This document shows, in pieces, positions 54,807 through 63,716 of a stretch of 64,000 nucleotides of DNA. Position 1 is the stretch's first letter. Every line of letters begins with the position of its first letter. Location of the stretch: positions 372,001 through 436,000 of the forward strand of contig NZ_CP135275.1 in NCBI RefSeq assembly GCF_032302195.1, written 5' to 3'. Made by a program: the position numbers and the translations under genes. Source of the stretch: Paenibacillus sp. MMS20-IR301 (GTDB lineage: Bacteria > Bacillota > Bacilli > Paenibacillales > Paenibacillaceae). The notes below the pieces were generated by a model, which was not told the DNA's origin, did not search any database, and saw only the letters and a list, made by a program, of their open reading frames with translations.

Positions 54807-55176
54807 GCAGCGCTCCCTCATCAACCAGTATTTCTTTTAGTATAAGCAGCACTCCGGCAAAAAGAAACCGTTTCATATCTGTGCTTAAGTAACTATACAG
54901 CTCCAGGTAACCAAGTGAATATTTACTGGGAAAAATCCGATTAATTATAAATAACCGCGTACTTTTACTAGGAATAGGGGCACTAATGCCCCTGATTTCC
55001 GCAAATCCGCTCAGCCGGATTGCGGCGAATCAAAAATTCCATCTAAGTACGCCTCAATATGGCTTCAGAAAGAAGAAGGAACACTGCCACCCGAGTTAAA
55101 TACGAATACCTTCTGGCACATACTTTGGGTATTTCGGAGACTTCGGGTATTGCCGGCATTCCTGCTGCCCCTCCCC
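54807..55176. other. Gene-free region with dispersed element
   Basis: Holds copy 2 of the dispersed element (54975-55066) and otherwise AT-rich sequence. No coding frame with a ribosome site was found. Confidence 0.6.
54975..55066 (+). repeat. Dispersed intergenic element, copy 2
   Basis: Begins with the hairpin AGGGGCA-CTAA-TGCCCCT and continues with GATTTCCGC, ATTGCGGCGAATC, TCTAAGTACGCCT and TATGGCTTC, matching copy 1 at 29021-29113 in inverted orientation. Only one hairpin unit is present here. Confidence 0.65.
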
Positions 55177-56313
55177 TTACGCCTGCCGTCCGTACCAATA
55201 TCCCGGAATCCCCTGCTCCAGGCGCAGCAGTGCCTCAAGGAAGAAATAGTCGCCCCAGATCATGAAATCGTCCGGCGAGGAGTTGCCTCTGACCGAATAG
55301 GAGCCGTGGCGCAGGAAGCCTTCCTCTTCCGGATTGCCGGCGGTGAAGTAGTTGCTTATCAGCGAGTCCATCGACTGGTTGACCGCTTCACTCAGCAATG
55401 TGCGGTCCGGGTCGCCTTCCGGCAGATGGTCCAGCAGCTCAAGCGTACCGCACACAAAGATGGCAGAGGCCGAACTGTCACGCGCTGTGCCTTCCTCCTG
55501 CGGGGCATCGAAATCCCAATAGGCGACATGGTCCTCAGGGAGATGCTCAAGGAAGTAGCGGGCCAGCTTCCGCGAGGTTTCGAGGAAACGCTCCTCCCGC
55601 GTATAGCGGTAAGCGAGGGCGAAGCCATAGACACCCCAGGCCTGGCCCCGTGTCCAGGTGGAGCCGTCCTGGAAGCCCTGCGCGGTTCCGCCGCGGATGG
55701 CATTTCCGTTCTCCTGGTCGAAGTAGAAGGTATGGTAGGAGGAGTCATCTCCCCGGACCAGGAACCGGCGGCTTTTGTCGGCATGAATGGTGGCACATTC
55801 AGCATACCTGCGGTCTCCGGTCTGTTCAGCCGCCCAGTAGAGCAGCGGGAGGTTCATCAGGCAGTCGATGATAATCCGGCCGCCGTTGTCGGCGTCACCT
55901 TCCGGCCCCCACGCCTGGAACACCTGCGGTGCTGAGCGCCAGCGCTTCATCAGCACATCAGCGGCCTGCAGCGCCAGCAGGCGGGAGGCTTCATCGTTGT
56001 CGGTGATCCACCGTGCCTTGGCGGACAGGGAGTAGAGGAAGCCGATGTCATGATGATCCAGATCTTGGCCTGCTTCCATACGCTCGCGGAAGGAATCCAC
56101 CGTCCGGACCGCTGCATTATAAAGCGCAGGATCTTTGCCGTATTCATAACTCAACCACAAAATACCGGACCAGAAGCCCTCCGTCCAGTTGGTCTGGTCA
56201 GTCAGATAGTATTTGCCGTCACCTATACTGACAATTGGAAAGCGGTTACCGAAACGTTCGATGTTAAGATGGGTGGTGGCCAGCGTGTGTTCAATTACAG
56301 ATTTCCGGTTCAT
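55177..56313 (-). CDS. Unsaturated glucuronyl hydrolase, GH88
   Basis: 378-residue cytosolic enzyme with an (alpha/alpha)6 barrel. It removes the 4,5-unsaturated uronic acid left at the non-reducing end by polysaccharide lyases. The two catalytic aspartates match Bacillus UGL: D89 (HHDIGF) and D150 (RIIIDCLMNLPLL). WTEGFWSGILWLSYE near residue 43 and GSTWTRGQAWGVYGFALAY near 235 are family landmarks. ATG 56313 follows AGGAGG. No polysaccharide lyase gene is seen in the window, so the substrate (from hyaluronan-, gellan-, xanthan- or pectin-like glycans) is open. Probably controlled by the neighbouring AraC gene. Confidence 0.93.
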   Translation of the reverse strand: MNRKSVIEHTLATTHLNIERFGNRFPIVSIGDGKYYLTDQTNWTEGFWSGILWLSYEYGKDPALYNAAVRTVDSFRERMEAGQDLDHHDIGFLYSLSAKARWITDNDEASRLLALQAADVLMKRWRSAPQVFQAWGPEGDADNGGRIIIDCLMNLPLLYWAAEQTGDRRYAECATIHADKSRRFLVRGDDSSYHTFYFDQENGNAIRGGTAQGFQDGSTWTRGQAWGVYGFALAYRYTREERFLETSRKLARYFLEHLPEDHVAYWDFDAPQEEGTARDSSASAIFVCGTLELLDHLPEGDPDRTLLSEAVNQSMDSLISNYFTAGNPEEEGFLRHGSYSVRGNSSPDDFMIWGDYFFLEALLRLEQGIPGYWYGRQA

Positions 56314-56926
56314 GATGGAATAACCTCCTGATATCGCTGTATTGTTCTTAGCCTCATTATAAATCTGATGTGTTATCGGTTTGTTGTGTACTTATTTAGG
56401 TATGTTGCGGTTTGAGTATTGCCGGATTATAGATTGTGAAGAAAATTAAAGTGAAAAATCCCACTATTGCCGCCCAAAGTGGGCTCTATGGTGAGAATAA
56501 AGTGAAAAATCCCACTATTGCCACCCAAAGTGGGCTCTGTGGTGAGAATAAAGTGAAAAATCCCACTATTGCCACCCAAAGTGGGCTCTGTGAGGAAATT
56601 AAAGTGAAAAATCCCACTATTGCCGCCCAAAGTGGGCTCTGTGGTGAGAATAAAGTGAAAAATCCCACTATAGCCGCCCAAAGTGGGCTCTGTGGTGAGA
56701 ATAAAGTGAAAAATCCCACTATTGCCGCCCAAAGTGGGCTCTATGGTGAGAATAAAGTGAAAAATCCCACTATAGCCGCCCAAAGTGGGCTCTGTGGTGA
56801 GAATAAAGTGAAAAATCCCACTATTGCCGCCCCTTTGGATCACCGCCCTTTTGTTGTGATAAGCTCTCTGTGAGATAATTACTCTACTGCAATGCAGCCT
56901 ACTATTGAACCGGGAAGGACAGAGCG
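56314..56926. other. Gene-free region dominated by 51-bp repeats
   Basis: Promoter region of the GH88 gene (56314-56430), then the 51-bp repeat array and about 90 nt of unremarkable leader before the kinase gene. The continuous frame through the array (17-residue repeat) has no ribosome site. Confidence 0.65.
56448..56835. repeat. 51-bp tandem repeat with hairpin, eight copies
   Basis: AAAGTGAAAAATCCCACT recurs at 56448 and every 51 nt to 56805; the eighth copy is truncated. Each unit holds the inverted repeat CCCACT...AGTGGG around a 12-nt loop and the link CTCTGTGGTGAGAAT. Copies differ by single substitutions (ATTGCC/ATAGCC, GCCGCC/GCCACC, CTATGG/CTGTGG); the third link is rearranged (GAGGAAATTAAAG). 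Same unit length as the array at 29095 but different sequence. Confidence 0.9.
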
Positions 56927-57784
56927 ATGATATTCGGACGATGGCGCGGATTCATGAAAGCCTGGAGAGATTATCCTTATCCGGCAGGGGCAGTAATCGG
57001 TAACCGGTATAGGATTGAAATGCTGCTGGGTGAGGGGAGCTACGGGCTTACTTACCGCTGCCGGGATACCCGGGACGGGGCGGTGCTGGCGCTGAAGCAG
57101 TCCAGACCAAGCAAGGGAGAGGCCGGACGGAGGATGCTTGGCAGGGAGAGCAGTATTTTGCAGGCGATGGATCACCCTAATATCCCGGGCAGCCGCGATT
57201 ATTTCCGGTATAAGGGGGAGAACTGGCTGGCCAGTGATTATATTGCCGGAAAAACGCTGGAGGATCTGATCTTCGATGAGCAGGTTGTCTACGGTGAACG
57301 GGAATGTCTTGCCGTCACGCTCCGGCTGATGGAGCTGGTGAAGCATGTTCATGCGCGCGGATATGTTCATCTGGATCTGCGGATTCCCAACGTGATTCTC
57401 CGGGAGGAGGAGCTGTATCTGATAGATTTCGGCTTGGCCAGAGAAATTGGGGAGACGGACATCCTCCCTCCTGATCCTGAACGGAACCGGGCGTGGAAGT
57501 GGAAGTGGCCACCCAAACCGAAGGAAGAGGAACCCCCTTCACCGCCCCTGCCGGAGATTGCCTCTGATCTGTATGATGCCGGGCAGCTGATGCTGTTCAT
57601 GCTATATTCCGGCTTTAAGCCGGAGCGGGGAGCCGCAGAGCGGCACTGGCGTGAAGAGCTGAGCCTGTCGCCGGGTATGCTGCAGCTGCTGGAGAAGCTG
57701 CTCGGAGAGCAGGGGACTTTGGTGTATACGGATACCGGGGATTTTGTCCGGGAGGCGGAAGAATTATATAAGTGTTTAATGTAG
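56927..57784 (+). CDS. Ser/Thr protein kinase-like protein, variant catalytic loop
   Basis: 285-residue cytosolic protein consisting of one kinase domain. Gly-rich loop GEGSYG (35-40), ATP-binding K57 (LALKQ), catalytic loop H148-L-D150-L-R-I-P-N155 (canonical HRDLKPEN) and DFG at 167-169. The catalytic Asp, Asn and DFG Asp are kept, so activity is likely, but the HRD Arg and the loop Lys are changed (the Lys to Arg). A Trp/Lys/Pro/Glu-rich insert (about 185-205) replaces the usual activation segment. No membrane helix or PASTA domain, unlike PrkC. GGAAGG precedes ATG 56927. Partner unknown. Confidence 0.88.
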   Translation: MIFGRWRGFMKAWRDYPYPAGAVIGNRYRIEMLLGEGSYGLTYRCRDTRDGAVLALKQSRPSKGEAGRRMLGRESSILQAMDHPNIPGSRDYFRYKGENWLASDYIAGKTLEDLIFDEQVVYGERECLAVTLRLMELVKHVHARGYVHLDLRIPNVILREEELYLIDFGLAREIGETDILPPDPERNRAWKWKWPPKPKEEEPPSPPLPEIASDLYDAGQLMLFMLYSGFKPERGAAERHWREELSLSPGMLQLLEKLLGEQGTLVYTDTGDFVREAEELYKCLM

Positions 57785-57803
57785 CTGCCGCAAGTATCTT
57801 TCA

Positions 57804-57854
57804 TTCACAGAGAAGGCGCCTTTACCCATGGGGGTAAGGCGCCTTCTCTGTGAA
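57804..57854. terminator. Long perfect hairpin between convergent kinase and small-protein genes
   Basis: TTCACAGAGAAGGCGCCTT pairs perfectly with AAGGCGCCTTCTCTGTGAA around a 13-nt loop; no T-tract, but position between convergent genes suggests a bidirectional terminator. Confidence 0.7.
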
Positions 57855-57866
57855 TGTCCCGGGCAA

Positions 57867-58082
57867 TCAGCTGGAGCTGCCGTAACGGTTCTTGTAGTAT
57901 TTATGCCCGCCGCTTCTCCGGCGGGCGTCGGAAGAAGAATGTCCTTTGTATTTGCGGCTGCTGCTGCTGGAGTGCCTGCTGTATACCGGCCTCCCCTTAT
58001 GGCTGCTGGAGTATCTGCGGTGCCCGCCTGACTTGGAATGCTCGAGGGAATGCATCACTTTTCCGAGTAGTTTCTTTAGCAT
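57867..58082 (-). CDS. Small basic Ser/Arg/His/Tyr-rich protein
   Basis: 71-residue protein that I do not recognise. A short amphipathic start (MLKKLLGKVMHSLEHSK) is followed by low-complexity sequence rich in Ser, Arg, Lys, His, Gly and Tyr (HSSSSSRKYKGHSSS) ending NRYGSSS. Strongly basic. The start ATG 58082 has a perfect AGGAGG at 7 nt, the best support that it is a real gene. Composition resembles spore-coat or nucleic-acid-binding small proteins of spore formers (for example CotG-like basic repeats); this is only a resemblance. Confidence 0.7.
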   Translation of the reverse strand: MLKKLLGKVMHSLEHSKSGGHRRYSSSHKGRPVYSRHSSSSSRKYKGHSSSDARRRSGGHKYYKNRYGSSS

Positions 58083-58186
58083 CGTATTACCTCCTCATAG
58101 TGTTGAGTTCTTAAGCCTGCTGTGGTAATAATCTATATTTACCCGTTAGTACGGCGGTATTCCCTCGGGGTTTCGAAATCATCAAT

Positions 58187-58822
58187 TTAAATTAAAATTC
58201 GTGGAAGTTTCTCCCGCTGCTCAATCCAAGGTGTATACCTGTGTACCATCCGATGGCAGTTTGAACAGAGTAAGGCGATATCCTCGACTTTGGTAACCTC
58301 ATTGTCCTGCAGCTTGGAGACGGGCTTTAGATGATGGGCTTCTATGAAATCTTCGCCTAATTTGCCGTACTTTTCATGGAAGCTGAAGCCGCAGGCCTCG
58401 CAGCAGAGTTTACCGTGTTTACTTTTAGCCAGCTCTTTTGCTTTTGCTGTAAGCCGGGGATTTCTTTCCCTGACGATATGAGTGCGCAGAAGCTTTTTCC
58501 CTTCAGGGAATCCGATATCATCCTCCGTCAGATCTACAGTCTTGTCTGTCGCTTCATAATCCCGTAGTCCCCAATGACCATTCCCTATTCCATCTACGCT
58601 GTAAAAAATATCTCTCCTAACCTCACTATCTTTTCTATGTACCTTTGAATCACTGGAGTAGTACTCGATTGTAGCTCTAATTCTGGCTTTATGCTGCCTC
58701 ACTGCTTCGGAGTCAGTTTCGCTAGGATCCATCAGCTGTGCATAAAGGTCTCTGTACCGGACATGTCCGCCGAATTCATTCATAACAGCAATAATTTGAT
58801 CAAGTAACTCGTTGTCTGTCAT
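58187..58822 (-). CDS. HNH endonuclease
   Basis: 211 residues. The C-terminal HNH nuclease has two zinc-ribbon cysteine pairs (C141-x2-C144 and C186-x2-C189), the metal/catalytic histidines H163-H164 (EAHHLKP) and C-terminal H190 and H194. The N-terminal about 90 residues (IAVMNEFGGHVRYRDLYAQLM) look like a winged-helix DNA-reading domain, as in McrA-like or restriction-associated proteins. ATG 58822 follows AAGGAG. It stands alone with lower GC than its neighbours, which suggests acquisition by transfer; a role in defence is possible but unproven. Confidence 0.9.
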   Translation of the reverse strand: MTDNELLDQIIAVMNEFGGHVRYRDLYAQLMDPSETDSEAVRQHKARIRATIEYYSSDSKVHRKDSEVRRDIFYSVDGIGNGHWGLRDYEATDKTVDLTEDDIGFPEGKKLLRTHIVRERNPRLTAKAKELAKSKHGKLCCEACGFSFHEKYGKLGEDFIEAHHLKPVSKLQDNEVTKVEDIALLCSNCHRMVHRYTPWIEQREKLPRILI

Positions 58823-58996
58823 TTAACAGTCTCCTTACTTATGTATTGTCTTATCAATACCATTGTAAATGGGGCACTAGGGCTGTGGCTACTTTAGAAT
58901 TGACGGGGAAAAAGACTCAGGTTTATAATATTTTTATAAATGTTAATTAATTAATAAAAATATTAATCTAAATTTGCATTGCAAGGGAGAATAGTG

Positions 58997-59923
58997 ATGA
59001 ATGAACCTTTGTACCGGGACCCGGTCTATGATGGAGCGACAGATCCGGCAGTAATCTACAACAGGCAGGCGGGGGAATGGTGGATGATCTACACGAGCCG
59101 CCGGGCGACAGCTGAAGGCCCCGGTGTCGCCTGGGTGCATGGCAGCGATCTGGGGGTGGCCGCTTCGGGAGACGGAGGTGCAACCTGGACATACCGCGGA
59201 GTATTGACGGGACTTGAAATCGAATGGGGCCGCAACACCTTCTGGGCTCCGGAAATTATCTGGCATGACGGCTTATACCACATGTACGTCAGTTACATTC
59301 AGGGTGTGCCGGTCGTTTGGGCAGGGCATAAGCGTCATCTGCTGCACTATACCAGTCCGGATCTGCTGAACTGGAGCTACCAGTCCCGTGTGCAGCTCAG
59401 CACCGAGTATGTTATTGATGCGTGTGTGCATCAGCTGCCGGACGGCCGTTTCCGGATGTGGTACAAGGATGAAGAGAGCGGCTCCTATACTTATGCTGCT
59501 GACAGCGAGGATCTGTACACCTGGAAGAATGCCAGACCTGTATTGACCCATCAGGCCCATGAAGGTCCGAATGTATTCCGGTTCAAGCAGTATTATTGGA
59601 TGATTATTGATGAGTGGCGGGGACAAGCCGTATACCGCTCAGAGGATTTGGAACATTGGGAGCGGAACGGTCTCATCCTCGGGGAATCCGGCAGCCGGAC
59701 CGATGATCAGGGATATGGCTTTCATGCGGATGTCGTTGTGCAGAACGGGCAGGCGTATATCTTTTACTTCACTCATCCAGGCCGGTACAGCGGCAGTGAA
59801 ATCTTATCCACACATGAGAATCAGCGCTCTTCCATTCAGGCTGCGCGGCTCGGGGTGGCTGATGGCGTGCTGATCTGTGACCGGAATGAAAGCTTTGAAT
59901 TAAAGCTGCTTCCCGAGGAGTAA
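58997..59923 (+). CDS. GH43-type five-bladed propeller glycosidase
   Basis: 308-residue cytosolic enzyme without signal peptide. The three acidic residues of GH43 are in place: base D16 (GATDPAV), modulator D141 (VIDACVH) and acid E189 (HEGPNV). GH43 members are arabinofuranosidases, xylosidases or arabinanases; some relatives with this length are uncharacterised. ATG 58997 follows AAGGGAG at 6 nt. It lies 137 nt upstream of the GH51 arabinofuranosidase gene in the same direction, so an arabinose-linked substrate is likely. Specificity is not determined. Confidence 0.88.
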   Translation: MNEPLYRDPVYDGATDPAVIYNRQAGEWWMIYTSRRATAEGPGVAWVHGSDLGVAASGDGGATWTYRGVLTGLEIEWGRNTFWAPEIIWHDGLYHMYVSYIQGVPVVWAGHKRHLLHYTSPDLLNWSYQSRVQLSTEYVIDACVHQLPDGRFRMWYKDEESGSYTYAADSEDLYTWKNARPVLTHQAHEGPNVFRFKQYYWMIIDEWRGQAVYRSEDLEHWERNGLILGESGSRTDDQGYGFHADVVVQNGQAYIFYFTHPGRYSGSEILSTHENQRSSIQAARLGVADGVLICDRNESFELKLLPEE

Positions 59924-60060
59924 GCGGCGGAGGGCAACAGGTTCTGCAGGGAACAGATAAGCTGACGGCTGCCAGAAGCACTATATATACAAAATATTAG
60001 TCAATGTTCAAGTAGTCTGCGAGACGATATTCAATAGTGTACACAGAGGAGACTGATGAT

Positions 60061-62445
60061 ATGGAAGCATCCAATAATCTGAAGATCTATACCCGGCGTA
60101 AAGGGGCCGCGCTTGGGGATTTGTACGGGATTTTCTTCGAGGATCTGAACCACGCCGCTGACGGGGGATTATATGCAGAGCTGGTGCAGAACCGTTCGTT
60201 TGAATTTGATCCGGTGGACAAGGAGGAATACCATGCCTTGACCGCCTGGGAGAAGGTGGAGCGGGGGGACGGCCGGGCGCAGCTGACGGTAGAGACCGGC
60301 AGCCCGCTGCATCCGAACAATCCGCATTATGCGGTAATTACGATTGAGCAGGCCGGTGAAGGTGTCGGACTGAGCAATGCCGGCTTCAACACCGGGATTC
60401 CCGTCCGCGAAGGAGAGGCCTACCGGTTCGCGGTGTATGCCCGGCGGAATGCAAGCTTCGACGAGCCGGTTGTCCTGAGCATTGAAGACAGCGCCGGAAA
60501 GACTGCCTGCCGTGCGGAAATTACGGTTGCCGGCAGCGAATGGCAGCTGTATCAGGCTGAGCTGACAGCTGAGTTCACGGCCTTTGACTGCCGGCTGGTG
60601 CTGCTTACCGGAGGAACAGGCCGGCTTGAGCTGGATCTGGTCTCGCTGTTTCCGGCGGAGACCTTCAACTCCCGCCCGAACGGGCTGCGCCGGGATATCG
60701 CCGGGATGCTGGCCGGGCTGAAGCCGAAATTCATGCGTTTCCCCGGAGGCTGCCTCGTCCATGACGGCTCCCTGAATCCGGATGACCGGGATTCGATGTA
60801 CCGCTGGAAGAATACCCTCGGGGATATCTCCGCACGGCCCCCTAGACGCAATAACTGGCGGTATAATCAGACGCTGGGCCTCGGCTACTATGAATACTTC
60901 CAGTTCTGCGAGGATATCGGCGCCAAGCCGATTCCGGTGCTGCCCGGCGGTTATGACCCGCATCATCAGCGGATGGTTCCACTGGACGAGCTGGGTCCCT
61001 GGATTCAGGATGCGCTGGATCTGATCGAGTTCGCGCGCGGCGATGCGTCCACGCCGTGGGGCGCGGTCCGGGCCGGGATGGGTCATCCGGAGCCGTTCGG
61101 GCTGGAGTATGTGGGCATCGGGAATGAAGAGGTGGGAGAGCCGTTCTTCGAGCGTTATCCGTATTTCCACCGGGCAATCAAAGCGCAGTACCCGGATATC
61201 AAGGTGATCAACAGCAGCGGGCCGTTCGCGGCAGGCGGTGAATATGAGCGGGGCTGGGCCTCGGCGCGGGAGCATCAGTCGGATCTTGTTGATGAGCATT
61301 TCTACCAGTCACCGGAATGGTTCCTGGCCAATGTGCGGCGTTATGCCGGATTTGATGCTGATGGACCCAAGGTATTCTTGGGGGAATACGCGACCTGGGG
61401 GAATACGTACTATAATGCACTGGCCGAAGCGGCCTTCATGACCGGGATGGAGAGAAGTGCCCATGCCGTCGGCCTGGCCTGCTATGCGCCGATGTTATGC
61501 AATGTGGATTATGTGAACTGGAAGCCGAATCTGATCTGGTTCAACAATCATGAGGTCTACGGGACGGCCAATTATTATGTCCAGCAGCTGTTCATGCATC
61601 ACCAGGGCGATTATCTGCTGGAGATGGAAGCCAGCGGCTTCAAGCCCGTAGCGGGCAGAGAGCCGGAACCAATCACCGGAACCCTAATGCTGCAGGCTGA
61701 CGGGAACCGGGTCTGCTACCGGGACATTGTACTGACTAACCGGGAGACCGGTGAGGTAACGGAGCTGGCGGGTGAAGTCCGCTTAACCGATATGCCGGAA
61801 GACCGGGAGAACGGCACGGCCGTGAAGGAGCAGATTATCGGGTTATGCGCTGCCGGCAGTTATACTCTGAAGCTGAAAGCCGTGAAGCTTGCAGGCAGCC
61901 GCGGCTTCGGCATCGTATTCGGCCTGCAGGATGAACAGAATAAGCTGCTGTGGGAAATCGGCGGCTGGCAGAATCAGGACACCATCCTCCAGTCGGTAAT
62001 CAACGGCCGTGGCTCCTGCCTGACGCAAAGCTTGTTCAGCGTCGAAACAGGCAGGGAGTATGAGCTGGTGCTTGAAGTGGACGGCCGGGAGATCAAGGCT
62101 TATATCGATGGTACAGAGGTTAATCAGGCTGAAGATAAACAGCCGGCAGCTGAAACGCTCTACTATTCTTCCAGCATAGAAGAAGCTACCGGAGATGTCA
62201 TTGTCAAAGCGGTCAACGTGCAGGAGACTCCTGTAGTCTCCCGGCTGGAGCTGCCTGATCTGCCGGAAGGTTCCTTGAGCATTGAAGTGCACAGCCTGTC
62301 CGGCCATCAGCTGGAAGATGAGAACGGGTTCGCTGAGCCGCAGAAGATCTATCCGCAGGTGAGCGGATTCACGGCCGGAGAGAATGCCTTCACCTATGAA
62401 TTCCCGCAGCATTCCGTAACGGTATTCCTTATCAGGGCGGAATAA
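60061..62445 (+). CDS. Alpha-L-arabinofuranosidase, GH51 (or related)
   Basis: 794-residue enzyme, longer than the about 500 residues of minimal GH51 because of an N-terminal carbohydrate-binding-like region (about 60-200) and a C-terminal lectin-like sandwich (about 535-720). The clan GH-A barrel has acid/base E356 (GIGNEEVG) and nucleophile E442 (FLGEYATWG). FRFPGGCLVHDG-like sequence MRFPGGCLVHDG precedes the barrel. No signal peptide, so intracellular. ATG 60061 follows GAGGAG. It trims arabinose from imported arabinoxylan or arabinan fragments together with the GH43 gene product. Followed by a convergent AraC gene. Confidence 0.92.
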   Translation: MEASNNLKIYTRRKGAALGDLYGIFFEDLNHAADGGLYAELVQNRSFEFDPVDKEEYHALTAWEKVERGDGRAQLTVETGSPLHPNNPHYAVITIEQAGEGVGLSNAGFNTGIPVREGEAYRFAVYARRNASFDEPVVLSIEDSAGKTACRAEITVAGSEWQLYQAELTAEFTAFDCRLVLLTGGTGRLELDLVSLFPAETFNSRPNGLRRDIAGMLAGLKPKFMRFPGGCLVHDGSLNPDDRDSMYRWKNTLGDISARPPRRNNWRYNQTLGLGYYEYFQFCEDIGAKPIPVLPGGYDPHHQRMVPLDELGPWIQDALDLIEFARGDASTPWGAVRAGMGHPEPFGLEYVGIGNEEVGEPFFERYPYFHRAIKAQYPDIKVINSSGPFAAGGEYERGWASAREHQSDLVDEHFYQSPEWFLANVRRYAGFDADGPKVFLGEYATWGNTYYNALAEAAFMTGMERSAHAVGLACYAPMLCNVDYVNWKPNLIWFNNHEVYGTANYYVQQLFMHHQGDYLLEMEASGFKPVAGREPEPITGTLMLQADGNRVCYRDIVLTNRETGEVTELAGEVRLTDMPEDRENGTAVKEQIIGLCAAGSYTLKLKAVKLAGSRGFGIVFGLQDEQNKLLWEIGGWQNQDTILQSVINGRGSCLTQSLFSVETGREYELVLEVDGREIKAYIDGTEVNQAEDKQPAAETLYYSSSIEEATGDVIVKAVNVQETPVVSRLELPDLPEGSLSIEVHSLSGHQLEDENGFAEPQKIYPQVSGFTAGENAFTYEFPQHSVTVFLIRAE

Positions 62446-62554
62446 TACCTGAAGCATCATACGCAGATCAAACCTAAGCCGGCGGTGTCCTGAACAGGAT
62501 ACCGCCTTTTGTGACTTTAAAAAATTCATAAGATTTGTGTGGCTGCATGGCGCG

Positions 62555-63370
62555 CTACTCCGCGGCCCTCTTCCGGAACCCGCTCGGCGTGACGTTCAAT
62601 GCCTGTTTGAAGATTTTGCAGAAATACATGGATGAGTTGAAGCCGCAGGCATTCCCGATCTCCAGAACGGACAGCCTGGAATTCACGAGCAGGCTGCAGG
62701 CATGCTGGATCTTGATATTGTTCAGGTATTGAATCAGGGTCATGCCGGTCGCCTCTTTGAAGATATGGCAGAGATAATATTTCGAGATGAAGAACTGCTC
62801 GGCGATCTCCTCAATCTTGCTGATCCGGTTATAGTTCTGGTTGATGTACGACAGAATCGGCGCGAAATTAGCGTAAGCCGCCGGCACATGCCCGGCGCTT
62901 GGCGTCTGCTTATGCTCATTCATGAGATTCAGAATATCTGCCAGATAGATGAAAATGCGGTTGTCAGGATCACTGACATTCTCCTTGTCCAGCAGCAGGA
63001 GCAGCTTCTTCATTCGCGGAAAGGCCTCTTTGCTGATGGAGATCACGCTCTGGTCAAAGCAGCTCAGCAGCTGCCCGATCGACCGTTCTGTAAAATGCAG
63101 CCGCAGAAACCGTTCCGTGAAATAAAGGCAGGTCCGGGCACAGGAGTGGTTGCCCCGGCTTTTGTGGAAGGAATTCGGCCTGAATAAGGCGACATCATAC
63201 ATCTTAATGTCATGCAGCGAGTCATTGACCATGAAATGGTGATGGCCCTCCTCCAGAATATACAGCTCATAGGAATTATGGTAATGGAAATTAGGCATCT
63301 CGTAGTTGGAGTCATGTTTCCCGTATTCAATGGAGAACAGGGGATGGGACTGGTATAAATCTGCACTCAT
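62555..63370 (-). CDS. AraC family regulator
   Basis: 271-residue regulator. N-terminal cupin with HYHNSYELYILEEGHHHFMVN near residue 30 and DVALFRPNSFHKS near 62; C-terminal AraC domain (ISKIEEIAEQFFISKYYLCHIF, ending ALNVTPSGFRKR). ATG 63370 has AAGGAGG upstream; a longer frame from 63427 lies before that site. It is divergent from the GH115 gene at 63717 and convergent with the GH51 gene; it probably activates the xylan side-chain genes. Confidence 0.9.
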   Translation of the reverse strand: MSADLYQSHPLFSIEYGKHDSNYEMPNFHYHNSYELYILEEGHHHFMVNDSLHDIKMYDVALFRPNSFHKSRGNHSCARTCLYFTERFLRLHFTERSIGQLLSCFDQSVISISKEAFPRMKKLLLLLDKENVSDPDNRIFIYLADILNLMNEHKQTPSAGHVPAAYANFAPILSYINQNYNRISKIEEIAEQFFISKYYLCHIFKEATGMTLIQYLNNIKIQHACSLLVNSRLSVLEIGNACGFNSSMYFCKIFKQALNVTPSGFRKRAAE

Positions 63371-63716
63371 CGGCACAGCCTCCTTCAATCTATAGCAATA
63401 TAATATAACAAAATACGAATTAAACAATATAATAAAAGATTATTGCTGTGGAATGCTGTATATTCGAGTTGTTAAATTAAAGATTTATATAAGATGAACT
63501 CAAAATGAAAACTTAAAGCTCAGGTGTCACTGCGGTGAACATTCGGACTTCCGGCCGCTGTTGTCCCCAGATTCCTTGATTTAAACCGCTGTTAGCGGTA
63601 GAAATCCGGTGACAAAGGCGGTCGCTACCGCTCCTACAGTTCCGAATTTCCCCTCCGATCCTTATTGCTTTGCGTTAGTTAATTTAAGTAAATCTTATAT
63701 ACAGGAGGGGAAGCAG
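63371..63716. other. Divergent promoter region with hairpin-rich element
   Basis: About 345 nt between the AraC and GH115 genes. 63371-63500 is AT-rich promoter DNA; 63541-63647 is a structured repeat element. No coding frame. Confidence 0.6.
63541..63647. repeat. Hairpin-rich element with inverted ends
   Basis: The ends ATTCGGACT and AGTTCCGAAT are inverted repeats with one extra base. Inside are two perfect hairpins, ACCGCT-GTT-AGCGGT (63585-63599) and GCGGT-CGCT-ACCGC (63618-63631). It has the look of a dispersed non-coding repeat or small non-autonomous element. No second copy was found in this window. Confidence 0.5.

Noticed and set aside
56448..56835. CRISPR array
   Set aside because: The whole 51-nt unit repeats; there are no unique spacers between conserved repeats and no cas genes nearby.
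56436..56873. 145-residue frame with 17-residue repeats
   Set aside because: GTG start without ribosome site; entire frame lies in the tandem array and the opposite strand is open too.
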